Source: Lachnospiraceae bacterium (GTDB lineage: Bacteria; Bacillota; Clostridia; Lachnospirales; Lachnospiraceae). From it: a DNA stretch of 64,000 bases. The notes below the pieces were generated by a model, which saw only the letters and a program-made list of their open reading frames with translations, searched no databases and was not told the DNA's origin. The stretch covers positions 131,076-195,075 of the forward strand of contig JAAUZC010000012.1 in assembly GCA_014804795.1 (NCBI GenBank), written 5' to 3'. Below, piece after piece: positions 39,874 through 49,756 of this stretch; position 1 is the first letter of the stretch, and every line of letters begins with the position of its first letter. The translations under genes were made by a program, and so were the position numbers.

Positions 39874-41256
39874 ATGAAAAAGAAAACAGTAAACAGATTA
39901 TTGGGAGGAGCGCTTGCCGGCATGATGGTGCTTTCGATGACAGCCTGCGGAAACAGTGCACAAAGCGGAGTTACCGGAGACACAGAAAATGCAGAATCCG
40001 CAGCGGGAGAAGGACAGAGTGCGGAAGTTTCTTCCGAAGAAAAGATTGTACTGGATGTGATCAATTACCATGTGGGGACGGACTATGCAGCAGAGTATTA
40101 TACCTATCTGTTTGAAGCATTTAAGCAGACCGAGGAAGGCAAGAATGTCGAGTTCCATTTTGAGGAGATACCGACCACGGACGCTTTCAACCAGAAGATC
40201 AAGCTGCTCATATCCAGCGGAGATCTTCCGGACATCGTATTTAACGGCGGCAACAACATTACGGAACTGGCAGCAAAATCCGGAAAAGTGGCAGATCTGA
40301 CACCTTATTTTGAGGAAGATCCGGAATGGAAAGCCCTCTTTGATCAGACCTCTCTGGATTTTAATACAGTGGACGGAAAGATATATGGTGTACCTGTTTC
40401 CAAGGAAATCTCCTACATCTATTACAATAAGGAGCTGTTTGAACAGGCAGATATCGAAGCACCGGAAGTTGCCTACGCTACATGGGAGGAATTTTTTGAA
40501 GCCTGTGATAAGCTGAAGGCAGCAGGCATTATACCGGTGGGGATGGATACGGCCGATTCGGGATGGCTTACAAACCTGTGGATGAGTGCCCTGATCGGAA
40601 CGGACGGGGAATCCGGAAATGCATGGATGAACAGCATGTACCCCACAGACTTTAATACGCCGGAAGTGGAAGCGGCGGCGGAAACAATCCAAAAAATGTT
40701 TCAGGAATACACGACAGCAGATGCAGTGGGCGGTAAATATGATCCCATGGCGACACATTTCTTCAACGGAGAAGTGGCAATGTTTCCCAACGGTCCCTGG
40801 ATGATCCCGGATTTTTCCGAGACAGAGAAGGCGCCGGAAGGATTTTATGACAAAGTAGGCATTATGCTGATGCCCGGAAACGGTATGGAGATGGTGCCGA
40901 CGCCCGGAGATATGGTGGGTGCTTCCGAGGAGGAAAAAATCAGAGCGGCTGTTGCTTTCCTGAAATTTGAGACAAAACCGGAAAACCAGATCAAGGCACT
41001 GGAGATGACAGGCTTACAGCCGGTATCCAACGACCTTGAGATACCTTCCACGCTGACAGAGAGTGATCCGCTGATGGCACAGGTACTGGAAATTCAAAAT
41101 AAGGCGGATGTTACTTACGGACAGAATCAGGCTTACTGGTATCAGAACACGATAGATACTTTTTCAACAGAGCTGCCGGAACTTGCCTACGGCAATATCA
41201 CACCAAAAGAGTTTTGCGAAAAACTGTCTGAATCGGCGAAAAAGAATATAGAATAA
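39874..41256 (+). CDS. ABC sugar transporter, solute-binding lipoprotein
   Basis: 460 residues from ATG 39874 (AAGGAGGAG upstream). Lipoprotein signal peptide with Cys25 (VLSMTACGN), then a short Ser/Glu-rich linker and a family 1 extracellular solute-binding domain (PDIVFNGGNNITELAAKSGK, YYNKELFEQADIE, FFNGEVAMFPNGPWMIPDF). It captures an oligosaccharide outside the cell for the two permeases downstream. The nearby GH65 enzyme suggests an alpha-glucoside. Confidence 0.9.
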   Translation: MKKKTVNRLLGGALAGMMVLSMTACGNSAQSGVTGDTENAESAAGEGQSAEVSSEEKIVLDVINYHVGTDYAAEYYTYLFEAFKQTEEGKNVEFHFEEIPTTDAFNQKIKLLISSGDLPDIVFNGGNNITELAAKSGKVADLTPYFEEDPEWKALFDQTSLDFNTVDGKIYGVPVSKEISYIYYNKELFEQADIEAPEVAYATWEEFFEACDKLKAAGIIPVGMDTADSGWLTNLWMSALIGTDGESGNAWMNSMYPTDFNTPEVEAAAETIQKMFQEYTTADAVGGKYDPMATHFFNGEVAMFPNGPWMIPDFSETEKAPEGFYDKVGIMLMPGNGMEMVPTPGDMVGASEEEKIRAAVAFLKFETKPENQIKALEMTGLQPVSNDLEIPSTLTESDPLMAQVLEIQNKADVTYGQNQAYWYQNTIDTFSTELPELAYGNITPKEFCEKLSESAKKNIE

Positions 41257-41309
41257 CAGGAGGTTGGCAGGGGCTGCTTATGCGGCCCCTTTTTGAAAGG
41301 AGGCAGATC

Positions 41310-42197
41310 ATGAAGACAAAAAACAAAGGACCGTGGATCACTCTGTTTACAATGCCATGTATGCTGCTGTTTGCATTGGTCTATGCGGCGCCCATTGTGA
41401 CGGTTTTATATACTTCACTGTGTAATTATACAACTTTTTCCGCGCCGGAGTTTACCGGACTTAAAAATTTCATCACAATTTTCGGCGACAGGGATTTTCG
41501 GGTATCCATTAAAAATACATTGGTGTGGGTGCTTTTGCAGTCCACGTTCCATGTGACACTGGGGCTTGTGATGGCACTTGTGCTTCGGAGAAAACCGAGA
41601 GGCTGGCAGATCGTGCGCACAGCCTATATGATTCCGAATATTATCCCGACGGCCGCCACCGGGGTGATGTTTACACTGTTGTTAAATCCCAGTTTCGGGG
41701 TGGTCAGGCCTTTATGGGAAAAACTGGGACTTGATATGAGCCGGGTGCCGAATCTGTTCGGAAATTCCAGATATGCGTTTTGGACGGTGACGTTTACGTG
41801 GATTTTATATTCCGGTTTCAACACGATCATTTTTCTGGCGGAGATGGGGGCAATCGATAAGGAGATCTACGAAGCGGCCCGGGTGGACGGGGCAAAACCC
41901 TGGCAGGTGGACCGGTATATTACGCTGCCGCTTATGAAAAACATTTTCGGCACTTGTGTCACCCTTGCTTCTGTAGCGATGGTGTCCCAGTTTGATATTA
42001 TTTACATGACAACAAAGGGCGGTCCGGGAAGCAGTACTTTAAATCTGCCAATCTATCTGTATAAGGCGGCGACTCTGGAAAATAATTACGGGAAAGCCAA
42101 TGCTGTGGGAGTTGTCCAGATCGTAATCGGCATATCGCTTGTGCTTCTGATACAGCGTCTGTTTATGAGTAAGGCGGGAGAGGAGGATGGAAAATAG
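41310..42197 (+). CDS. ABC sugar permease, MalF/UgpA type
   Basis: 295 residues from ATG 41310 (AAAGGAGG). Six membrane spans and the EAA loop EAARVDGAKPWQVDRYITLP that contacts the ATPase. Begins the permease pair; no ATPase gene is nearby, so a shared MsmK/UgpC-type ATPase encoded elsewhere is probably used. Confidence 0.9.
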   Translation: MKTKNKGPWITLFTMPCMLLFALVYAAPIVTVLYTSLCNYTTFSAPEFTGLKNFITIFGDRDFRVSIKNTLVWVLLQSTFHVTLGLVMALVLRRKPRGWQIVRTAYMIPNIIPTAATGVMFTLLLNPSFGVVRPLWEKLGLDMSRVPNLFGNSRYAFWTVTFTWILYSGFNTIIFLAEMGAIDKEIYEAARVDGAKPWQVDRYITLPLMKNIFGTCVTLASVAMVSQFDIIYMTTKGGPGSSTLNLPIYLYKAATLENNYGKANAVGVVQIVIGISLVLLIQRLFMSKAGEEDGK

Positions 42198-43040
42198 ATG
42201 AAAAAGACACCGCAGTGGGTTATTTATGTGGCAAAAGTATCAAAATATCTGTTTTTATTGTTTTTTACGCTGATCGCAGTGGGACCGGTCGTGTGGGCAG
42301 GTATCAGTTCGTTTAAAACATACTCGGAGATCAATTCATCGGCGCTTTCCTGGCCTTCTTCGTTTCGGTTTGACAATTACAGGGCGGCGTTTCAGTATGC
42401 GCCGATCGCCAGATATTTTTTAAACAGTGTGATCATCGTGGGAGTAAGTGTTCTGGTGACCGTGGCGCTTGTGGCGATGTGCGCCTACATTATTTCAAGG
42501 TTTCGTTTTAAGTTTAAGACTGTTATTGTGCTTTTGATTTCGGCGTCATTAATGCTGCCGGCACAGGCCATCTCTCAGCCGTTATTTGCTATTTTTCAAA
42601 AACTCCATATATTTGATACGAAATTAGGACTGATCATTGTGTATTCTGCGATGGGGATTCCGATGTCGTTTTTTGTGATGGTCAGTTACTATAAAACGAT
42701 ATCGACAGCGCTTGAGGAATCGGCTTATATTGACGGGGCGTCTTTCCTGCAGACCTTTGGCTATATTATATTGCCATTGGCCAGGCCGGGGCTTGTGACG
42801 ATTGCGTTGCTGCAGTTTATCAATACATGGAATGAATTTTATTTTGCTCTGATGCTGACCAGCGGGAACTCCGCGAGGACGGTGCCGATCGCGCTGAATT
42901 ATTATATGGGAACCTTCGCCAACAATTACTCTGCCCTGTTTGCGGCGGTGGTGATGACGGTGCTGCCGACAATTATTTTGTTCATTGTGTTGCAAAAACA
43001 GGTGGTGGAGAGTCTGACAGCGGGCGCAGTGAAAGGGTAA
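42198..43040 (+). CDS. ABC sugar permease, MalG/UgpE type
   Basis: 280 residues; starts at the base after the first permease stop. Six membrane spans and the EAA loop EESAYIDGASFLQTFGYIIL. Forms the heterodimeric channel with the preceding permease. Confidence 0.9.
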   Translation: MKKTPQWVIYVAKVSKYLFLLFFTLIAVGPVVWAGISSFKTYSEINSSALSWPSSFRFDNYRAAFQYAPIARYFLNSVIIVGVSVLVTVALVAMCAYIISRFRFKFKTVIVLLISASLMLPAQAISQPLFAIFQKLHIFDTKLGLIIVYSAMGIPMSFFVMVSYYKTISTALEESAYIDGASFLQTFGYIILPLARPGLVTIALLQFINTWNEFYFALMLTSGNSARTVPIALNYYMGTFANNYSALFAAVVMTVLPTIILFIVLQKQVVESLTAGAVKG

Positions 43041-43074
43041 GTGAGATTTTTATGCTTATTATGGAGGAAGAAAA

Positions 43075-45474
43075 ATGATAGCGGGAGGAGAGCCTATTTA
43101 TCCGGTAGAGGAGTGGACGGTAACGGAAACAATATTTGACAAAAGTACAAACTACAGGAACGAGACGACATTTTCTTTGTCCAACGGCTACATCGGCACA
43201 AGGGGGACGTTTGAGGAGGCATACAATTTTGATATTGATACAGGGCTTGAGGGGAATTTCGTCAACGGGTTTTATGAGAGTGAAAAGATACGCTACGGAG
43301 AAGCTAATTTCGGCTCTCCGTTATACAGCCAGTCGCTGTTAAATCTGCCAAATCTGAAAGAGACAAAGCTTTTTGTGGACGGAGAAGAGTTCTCCATGGA
43401 AAAAGGGACAGTGGCGGAATATGCGCGGGTGCTGGATATGAAAGAGGGGATTTTGCGGCGTGGGCTTGTGTGGACGTCACCGGGCGGGAAATCGGTTCAA
43501 ATCTGCACGGAGCGGCTTGTGTCTTTTGAAATGGAGCACATCATAGCGACAAGGTATGAGGTAGAGCCGTTAAACTTTTCGGGGGAGATAAGGTTTGTTT
43601 CGAAGCTGCAGGGGAATGTGGAGAATCATACGAGAAAGACGAACCCGATTGTGGATTACGGACCCTTTGGGCGGAAGCTGGAAGCAGAGAAACTTGGACA
43701 GGAAGAAACGTTGCTCTATTATGAGGGAACGACGCAGACAAGTAAGCTGACTGTGGGATGTGGAAGCAGTCATAAGGTGATGGTGGATGGGATACCGATT
43801 GCAGCTTATATGGATGCCCCGGCAGTAAGAGAGACAAAAAGAAAATGCACTATTCAGGGGGATGTATCGGAGTTAGAGGCTTTCATTTCGTTTGAGATAG
43901 CGGCACAGAAACGCGTACCGGTGTCGCTCGAAAAGATGATCTGTTATGCGACTTCGCTGGAGATAAAGAAAGAAGAGTTGGAGTGCTTTGTTAAAGAAGA
44001 GCTGAAAAGAGCAGAGACGATAGGATATGAAAGACTGAGAAGGTATCAGAAGAATTATCTGGAAAAATTCTGGGAAACCGCGGATATCAGGATAAAAGGA
44101 GAGGAGAGTGATGCCCTGATACAGGGGCTGCATTTCAATTTATTTCATATTTTTCAGTCGGCGGTAAGAGGCGGTAAGCACGGCATGGGTGCAAAAGGGC
44201 TGTCCGGAGAAGGTTATGAGGGACATTATTTCTGGGACACGGAGATGTATGTGTTGCCTGTGTTTATTTACACCGCGCCGGAAACCGCGAGACGGCTTAT
44301 GGATTTCCGATATGAAACGTTGGATCAGGCAAGGGAGAGGGCAAGGATACTGGGGCATGACAAAGGGGCTTTGTTCCCCTGGCGGACCATCAACGGGGAA
44401 GAGGCTTCCACCTATTATCCTCTCGGAACGGCACAATACCATATCAATGCGGACATCGCTTATGCACTTTCCCTATATTTACAGGTGACAGGAGATAAGG
44501 AGTACCTGAAAAATAAGGGGATAGAACTGTTAATAGAGACTGCCCGTATCTGGGCGGATGTGGGCAGTTTTGCGGAGTGCAAAGACGGGAGATACTGTAT
44601 CTGCTGTGTGACAGGGCCGGATGAGTATAACGTGCTGGTGGATAACAACTTCTATACGAACCTGATGGCGAGGGAGCATTTGAAGGATGCAGCAGGAGCC
44701 GTACGGTGGATGATGAAAGAGGAGCCTGCGGCATACAGAGCGTTGAAAGAAAGACTTGATTTTAAAGATGAGGAACTTATACGCTGGGATGAAATTACAG
44801 GGAAGATGTATTTCCCTTATGATGGGGAAAGGAAAATATATCCTATGGATGACGGTTTTATGATGCGAAAGCCATGGGATGAGGAAAAAATACCGGAAGA
44901 AAAAAGGGCATGGCTCTATGAGAACTACCATCCGTTGTTTATCATGCGGCACCGGATGTCCAAGCAGGCGGATGCCATTCTGGGGATGTATCTGCACAGT
45001 AATCTTTTTACAGAGGAGGAGATTAGAAGAAACTATGATTTTTATCAGGAAGTGACGCTTCATCATTCTTCTCTCTCCACCTGTATTTTTGGAATTGTGG
45101 CCTGTGATATCGGCCGTGTGGAGGAAGCATATAAATATTTCATGGAGTCGGCGAGGATGGATCTGGACGACCACCACAACAACTTTTATGCCGGGATTCA
45201 TGCTGCAAATATGGCAGGGACATGGCAGATGACGGTAAACGGTTTTGGCGGGATGCGGTGTCAGGGCGGAAGGCTTACGTTTAAGCCGGGGCTGCCGGAG
45301 AAATGGGAGAGTTATGCTTTTAAGGTGCAGTATCAGGAGTGTGTACTGGAAGTTTCTGTGGAGAAAGAGAGCGTGAGGTTTTCACTGCTTGGAGGGCACA
45401 GCATTTGTTTTTATGTGAATGGAGAAAAGATAGAGCTAAATGAAGGAAAAAGAGAATGGAGCGGAAACAGATGA
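43075..45474 (+). CDS. glycoside hydrolase family 65 phosphorylase
   Basis: 799 residues. An N-terminal beta-sandwich (FSLSNGYIGTRGTFEE) precedes an (alpha/alpha)6 catalytic barrel with the acid Glu517 in TGPDEYNV, plus YPLGTAQYHINADIAYAL and phosphate-site text LHHSSLSTCIFGI. These enzymes split alpha-linked glucose disaccharides (maltose, kojibiose, nigerose, trehalose) with phosphate, giving beta-glucose 1-phosphate. The exact linkage cannot be read from the sequence. It lies in the sugar ABC operon and has no signal peptide, so it acts on imported sugar. Confidence 0.88.
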   Translation: MIAGGEPIYPVEEWTVTETIFDKSTNYRNETTFSLSNGYIGTRGTFEEAYNFDIDTGLEGNFVNGFYESEKIRYGEANFGSPLYSQSLLNLPNLKETKLFVDGEEFSMEKGTVAEYARVLDMKEGILRRGLVWTSPGGKSVQICTERLVSFEMEHIIATRYEVEPLNFSGEIRFVSKLQGNVENHTRKTNPIVDYGPFGRKLEAEKLGQEETLLYYEGTTQTSKLTVGCGSSHKVMVDGIPIAAYMDAPAVRETKRKCTIQGDVSELEAFISFEIAAQKRVPVSLEKMICYATSLEIKKEELECFVKEELKRAETIGYERLRRYQKNYLEKFWETADIRIKGEESDALIQGLHFNLFHIFQSAVRGGKHGMGAKGLSGEGYEGHYFWDTEMYVLPVFIYTAPETARRLMDFRYETLDQARERARILGHDKGALFPWRTINGEEASTYYPLGTAQYHINADIAYALSLYLQVTGDKEYLKNKGIELLIETARIWADVGSFAECKDGRYCICCVTGPDEYNVLVDNNFYTNLMAREHLKDAAGAVRWMMKEEPAAYRALKERLDFKDEELIRWDEITGKMYFPYDGERKIYPMDDGFMMRKPWDEEKIPEEKRAWLYENYHPLFIMRHRMSKQADAILGMYLHSNLFTEEEIRRNYDFYQEVTLHHSSLSTCIFGIVACDIGRVEEAYKYFMESARMDLDDHHNNFYAGIHAANMAGTWQMTVNGFGGMRCQGGRLTFKPGLPEKWESYAFKVQYQECVLEVSVEKESVRFSLLGGHSICFYVNGEKIELNEGKREWSGNR

Positions 45475-46352
45475 GAGAACTACATAAGAAATACAGGGCA
45501 ATCTTCTTTGACTGGGACGGGACAGCGGTACTGTCCCGAAAAGCGCCTGTAGATCAGGCAGTGGCGGCGATGAGGCCCCTTCTGGTGCAGGGAGTTAAAC
45601 TGGTCATTGTCAGCGGAACGACAATAGAGAACATAGCAGGTGGAAAGATAGAAAGTTATTTTACGAAAGAAGAACTGGATAATCTGTATCTGGGGCTTGG
45701 CAGAGGGGCTTATGACTATGCATTCCGGGACGGGAAACCTTATATCTTTCATGAAGTGATGCCGGATACAGCGTGTCACGAAAAGATTCACCGAATCTGT
45801 TTTGAAGTACATATAGAGTTGAAAAAACAATATGATTTTGATACAGACATTGTGTTCAGCAGACCGAACTATTGCAAGATAGACCTGATGCCGAAAGCAT
45901 TGCGTGGAGATAACCTGTTCATGCAGGAAAATGAACTGGAGATGGTGAAAGAAAGTCTTGCGGCGCATAGAATTACAGGCGGCTTAACCGGACTGATGGA
46001 GCTTGCTGAAAAGACAGGTGAAAAGTTTGGTCTGAGAGTGAAGCCGACCTGTGATGCAAAATATCTGGAGGTGGGGATCAGCAGTAAGAGCGACAATGTG
46101 GACGCCATTTTGAAGAGGCTCAGAGAGGAATCGGAACTGACGGCAGAAGAATGTGCTTTCTGGGGAGATGAATTTGTGGGGATTGAAAAGGGAATTTTCG
46201 GAAGCGACAGTTTTATGATAACGGAACTGACGGGGAACGGAGATTTTTTTGATGTATCGGAAGTACCCGGGGAAAGGCCGCAAGGAGTGATACAGCTCGG
46301 CGGAGGAGTGGAACGGTTTCTGGAGTTTTTGGGCAGACAGAGCGTTTTATGA
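45456..46352 (+). CDS. HAD-superfamily (Cof-like) sugar phosphatase
   Basis: 298 residues overlapping the GH65 gene by 19 bases. Nucleophile motif AIFFDWDGTAV, motif II VIVSGTT, and the C-terminal FWGDEFVGIEKG loop. The cap size and motif spacing resemble HAD-IIB/Cof enzymes rather than beta-phosphoglucomutase, which usually accompanies GH65 genes. It may release phosphate from the sugar phosphate or serve as an unusual mutase. Confidence 0.75.
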   Translation: MERKQMRELHKKYRAIFFDWDGTAVLSRKAPVDQAVAAMRPLLVQGVKLVIVSGTTIENIAGGKIESYFTKEELDNLYLGLGRGAYDYAFRDGKPYIFHEVMPDTACHEKIHRICFEVHIELKKQYDFDTDIVFSRPNYCKIDLMPKALRGDNLFMQENELEMVKESLAAHRITGGLTGLMELAEKTGEKFGLRVKPTCDAKYLEVGISSKSDNVDAILKRLREESELTAEECAFWGDEFVGIEKGIFGSDSFMITELTGNGDFFDVSEVPGERPQGVIQLGGGVERFLEFLGRQSVL

Positions 46353-46407
46353 TGATTTTTCCATTGATTCCCAGCTGTTTCAACTGCTAAATGACGGCCT
46401 CCTATTA

Positions 46408-47310
46408 TCAGTGTATCCCTTTTTCAATAATACCGAAGCCCAACGGATAGGGACCGGTATGCACGCCGATGGTAGCGCCAATCTGATAAACGGGAATATC
46501 TTCTATGAGATATCCTTTTTCTTTCAGTACAGTAAGGGCATGGTCGCGAAAAGCCATGCCTTCTTTTATGTCATAGCCATATCCGACGGCAAGGCTGTAA
46601 CATTCGATGCCGAGAGTGCTTTGCTCCAGATAAGAAAGGAGAAGATCTAACGCTTTCTGTGTTGTACGTTTTCGTCCTCTGTCAAGGCCGGAAGGGAAAA
46701 TCTCGCCCTCTTTCAGGGTGATCACAGGGCGGATATCCAGAACACTGCCGGCAAGGGCCGCCACTTTTCCGATACGGCCGCCGTGTTTCAGATATTCCAT
46801 ATTTCCCACGGTAAAGAAAATTCTGGCGGTGCGTTTGATTTCTTCCAACCGTTCTATTGTTTCCTGATAACCGAAGCCTGCATCCCGCAGCGCTGCGGCT
46901 TCCAGAACATACTGCCCCTGCAGAACCGTATTGATGGTGGCATCTATCACAGTAATCTTTGCCTGCGGATAGTTTTCCAGTATCAACGATCTTGCATTTA
47001 GGGCAGACTGCATGGAGCCGCTGAATTTTGTGGTGATGCAGATGCAGATTACGGGAGTGCCTGCCTTCGCGAAGGGCAGAAACGCATCTTCATAATCCTG
47101 AACGGAGGGCATGGAAGATTTGGGATATACGCCTTTTTTCTCCACCATCTGTTGGTAAAAATCCCTGATATCGATATCTATATTTTCTTTTAAGTAATGT
47201 TCATCATCAAAAGATACATAAAACGGAACTACTGTTATGTTCTTTTCCTGAGTCAGTTTTACGGGAAGATCGCAGGAACCGTCACTGATAATATGAAATG
47301 TTTCGCCCAT
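46408..47310 (-). CDS. DegV family fatty-acid-binding protein
   Basis: 300 residues. ATG 47310 is chosen because AAGGAGC precedes it at normal spacing; an upstream ATG would add eight residues. Family motifs: IISDGSCDLPVKL, YPKSSMPSVQDY, TTKFSGSMQSA, and the C-terminal GATIGVHTGPYPLGFG. DegV/FakB proteins bind fatty acids and present them to the FakA kinase. No kinase gene is adjacent. The promoter is at 47362-47370. Confidence 0.9.
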   Translation of the reverse strand: MGETFHIISDGSCDLPVKLTQEKNITVVPFYVSFDDEHYLKENIDIDIRDFYQQMVEKKGVYPKSSMPSVQDYEDAFLPFAKAGTPVICICITTKFSGSMQSALNARSLILENYPQAKITVIDATINTVLQGQYVLEAAALRDAGFGYQETIERLEEIKRTARIFFTVGNMEYLKHGGRIGKVAALAGSVLDIRPVITLKEGEIFPSGLDRGRKRTTQKALDLLLSYLEQSTLGIECYSLAVGYGYDIKEGMAFRDHALTVLKEKGYLIEDIPVYQIGATIGVHTGPYPLGFGIIEKGIH

Positions 47311-47361
47311 ATCAAATCGCTCCTTTTTGAACATAGATTTAAAAACGAGATTATTTCATAT

Positions 47362-47370
47362 ATTATACCA
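47362..47370 (-). promoter_or_regulatory. leftward extended -10 promoter for degV gene
   Basis: Minus-strand TGGTATAAT (47362-47370), a perfect -10 with the TGn extension, about 52 bases before the DegV start. The -35 is poor, as is usual for extended -10 promoters. Confidence 0.65.
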
Positions 47371-47500
47371 TATAAAGCAATAATGCAATATTCTATTTTT
47401 GATGTGATATAAATTCCCAAATAATTTATAAAAACTAAATCATTCCAAAGCAGTTCTCACGTTATATACTTATAGGGGGACGCCCCTGGGAGGAATAATC

Positions 47501-48034
47501 TTGAAGCGCGAAGATGAATTAATTCAAAGAATGGAACAGGGAGACATGAGCGTGGCAGATGAACTGATAGAGATGTTTTATGCTGAAATTCTGCGCTATT
47601 GTCTCTGGCACGCACCCAATCGTTTTCTTGCAGAGGATGCGGTGCAGGAAACGTTCCTGAAAGCAATACGCTATTTTGACCGCTATACACATAAAGGAAG
47701 ATGGAAGCAGTTTCTGTATCAGATTGCCGCAAACACCTGTATTGATATGCGGCGAAAAAACAGGTATTCCGATGTGCCTTTGGAAGAATTGGCGGTTGAC
47801 CCTGCGTATTCGGACACGGGGTTTGAGGACGTGCGGGAGGATATGGTGCTGAGGCAGCTTGTCGGCGGCTTACCGGATGATCTGCAGGAAATTGTTCTGC
47901 TGAGATTCGGACAGGATCTGACAATACGTGAAATAGCGGAAGTGCTGCATCTGCCGTTGCGAACTGTGCAGTCCAGACTTCGTTCGGCCGTAAAAAAATT
48001 AAAAAAGGATTTTGAGATAGGAGGACTATCGTGA
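47501..48034 (+). CDS. ECF-type RNA polymerase sigma factor
   Basis: 177 residues; TTG start with GGGAGGA six bases upstream, no suitable ATG. Region 2 (NRFLAEDAVQETFLKAIRYF) and region 4 (LTIREIAEVLHLPLRTVQSR) are clear. An AGGGG/CCCCT hairpin (about 47474-47488) overlaps the approach to the ribosome site. The next gene starts four bases before its stop, so it is coupled to the putative membrane regulator and the ABC exporter that follow. Confidence 0.88.
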   Translation: MKREDELIQRMEQGDMSVADELIEMFYAEILRYCLWHAPNRFLAEDAVQETFLKAIRYFDRYTHKGRWKQFLYQIAANTCIDMRRKNRYSDVPLEELAVDPAYSDTGFEDVREDMVLRQLVGGLPDDLQEIVLLRFGQDLTIREIAEVLHLPLRTVQSRLRSAVKKLKKDFEIGGLS

Positions 48035-48801
48035 GAAACGACAATTTTGAAAAAAAGCTAAAACGGTCGCTGCATCAGCTGCCTGTTATAGAAAGCAGGG
48101 AGCATTTTGGGAATACACTTATGCTTTTCGGAAAAGAAGCATGTGAAAGACAAAAGCGGAAGCGCATTTCCTTTGCGTATTTTTTATCTATGCAGATAAG
48201 GTTTATCGGTTGGAAGATCTGGGGGATACAGAGTCTTTCTCTGCTGCTGATCGGTAAAATGCTTTTTCATTTATATGGCGATTTAAGACCGCAATATATG
48301 ATAAAGCTGTTATTTTGTTTATCCGTTTTGGTTTTTATGACGGCGCTGCCTTTTATCTATCGTTCTGTCCGCTGGCAAATGCAGGAAATTGAAGCGGCAG
48401 CCCGATTTTCATCCATAAAACTGTTGATGGCAAAACTTGTTGTGATAGGCATGGGAGATATTTGGATATTGAGTGGTATTTTCTTAACGGTATTAGTGAA
48501 AACACCCCTGCGGGCTGAGAGCGCAATATTTTATCTGTGTTTTCCGTTTCTGCTTACGGGCAGCGGGTGCCTGTTTATGTTAGGGCATTTATCGCCCGGA
48601 CGGTCTTTGGTCGGCAGTATGGGCTTATGCTCCGGCCTGATGCTGGCGTTTGCTTTTATTCCGGGACGTTATGAGTTTGTGTTTCAACAGTCCTTTTCTG
48701 CCGGATGGATCATCATATGTGCTCTGTTGCTTGCTTTTTGTGTATATCAGTTTCGCTATATCATTTACCGTTCGGCTTACATGGAAATGCAGGTGGCCTG
48801 A
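48031..48801 (+). CDS. membrane protein, possible anti-sigma factor
   Basis: 256 residues; GTG start overlapping the sigma gene. A cytoplasmic N-terminus of about 60 residues (LKRSLHQLPVIESREHF) precedes six predicted membrane spans. Position directly after an ECF sigma gene suggests it sequesters that factor, though no zinc anti-sigma motif (HxxxCxxC) is seen. It could instead be part of the exporter. Confidence 0.65.
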   Translation: MRNDNFEKKLKRSLHQLPVIESREHFGNTLMLFGKEACERQKRKRISFAYFLSMQIRFIGWKIWGIQSLSLLLIGKMLFHLYGDLRPQYMIKLLFCLSVLVFMTALPFIYRSVRWQMQEIEAAARFSSIKLLMAKLVVIGMGDIWILSGIFLTVLVKTPLRAESAIFYLCFPFLLTGSGCLFMLGHLSPGRSLVGSMGLCSGLMLAFAFIPGRYEFVFQQSFSAGWIIICALLLAFCVYQFRYIIYRSAYMEMQVA

Positions 48802-48869
48802 TAAACATGAGTCCGCACTCCGTGTATTGTCCGGACATGTGCGGAACGAAATATAGAAAGGAAATGGCT

Positions 48870-49751
48870 ATGGAATTATATATTGAACATGTTTCAAAAC
48901 AATTTAAAGACTTGACGGCGGTGGATGATATTTCCCTGCAGATGACGCCCGGCGTATGGGGACTGCTCGGGGCAAACGGTGCGGGAAAAACCACTCTTAT
49001 GCGGATGATCGCGGGCATTATGAAGCCTGATTCCGGAAAAATTTTATATGATGGTATTTCGATCAATGATCTGAAAGAGAGCTATCGTGAGGTGTTTGGG
49101 TATCTGCCGCAGGAATTTGGTTTTTATCCGGAATTTACGGTAAAGGACTATCTGGAATATGTGTCGGTTTTAAAGGGGCTTACCCCAAAGGACAGTAAAC
49201 GTAAAATAAATGAACTTCTGGAACAGTTGACACTATCCCATGTGAAGAATAAAAAGATTATAAAATTATCCGGCGGAATGAAGCGCAGGGTAGGAATAGC
49301 GCAGGCATTATTGAACGATCCGGAGGTTTTGATTTTGGATGAGCCTACCAGCGGACTTGATCCCGGAGAAAGGGTGCGTTTCCGTAATCTGCTTTCCGAA
49401 TTTGCCCATGACCGTATTGTTTTGATCTCAACGCATATCGTTTCCGATGTGGAGTATATCGCAACGCAGAATGCGGTTATGAAAGGCGGAAAACTTCTTG
49501 CGAAAGGGACGACCGAAGAGCTTGTAAAACTGGTTGACGGAAAGGTGTGGAGCACCCGTATTCCGATGAACCGCTTACAGGAATATGAGTGGAAGCTGCA
49601 GGTTGTAAATATCCGTAATGAAGAGAACGGGGAGATTTCTATCCGTTATCTGGCAGAGAAACCCTATACGGATGATTCGAGGCCGGTATCACCGCATCTG
49701 GAAGATTTGTATTTATGGTTGTTCCCGCAGGACGCGATTGACAGGAGGTGA
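48870..49751 (+). CDS. ABC transporter ATPase
   Basis: 293 residues. ATG 48870 is eight bases after AGAAAGGA and is preferred to ATG 48864. Walker A LLGANGAGKTT, Q-loop YLPQEFGF, signature KLSGGMKRRVGIAQALL, Walker B VLILDEPTSGLDP, switch His in LISTHIV. It belongs to the ABC-2 drug/peptide exporter group and pairs with the next gene. Confidence 0.93.
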   Translation: MELYIEHVSKQFKDLTAVDDISLQMTPGVWGLLGANGAGKTTLMRMIAGIMKPDSGKILYDGISINDLKESYREVFGYLPQEFGFYPEFTVKDYLEYVSVLKGLTPKDSKRKINELLEQLTLSHVKNKKIIKLSGGMKRRVGIAQALLNDPEVLILDEPTSGLDPGERVRFRNLLSEFAHDRIVLISTHIVSDVEYIATQNAVMKGGKLLAKGTTEELVKLVDGKVWSTRIPMNRLQEYEWKLQVVNIRNEENGEISIRYLAEKPYTDDSRPVSPHLEDLYLWLFPQDAIDRR

Positions 49752-49756
49752 CATTT

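Noticed and set aside
47465-47470. TATACT before the ECF sigma gene as a housekeeping promoter
   Set aside because: No acceptable -35 at the right distance. An autoregulated ECF promoter is possible, but no specific consensus can be supported.
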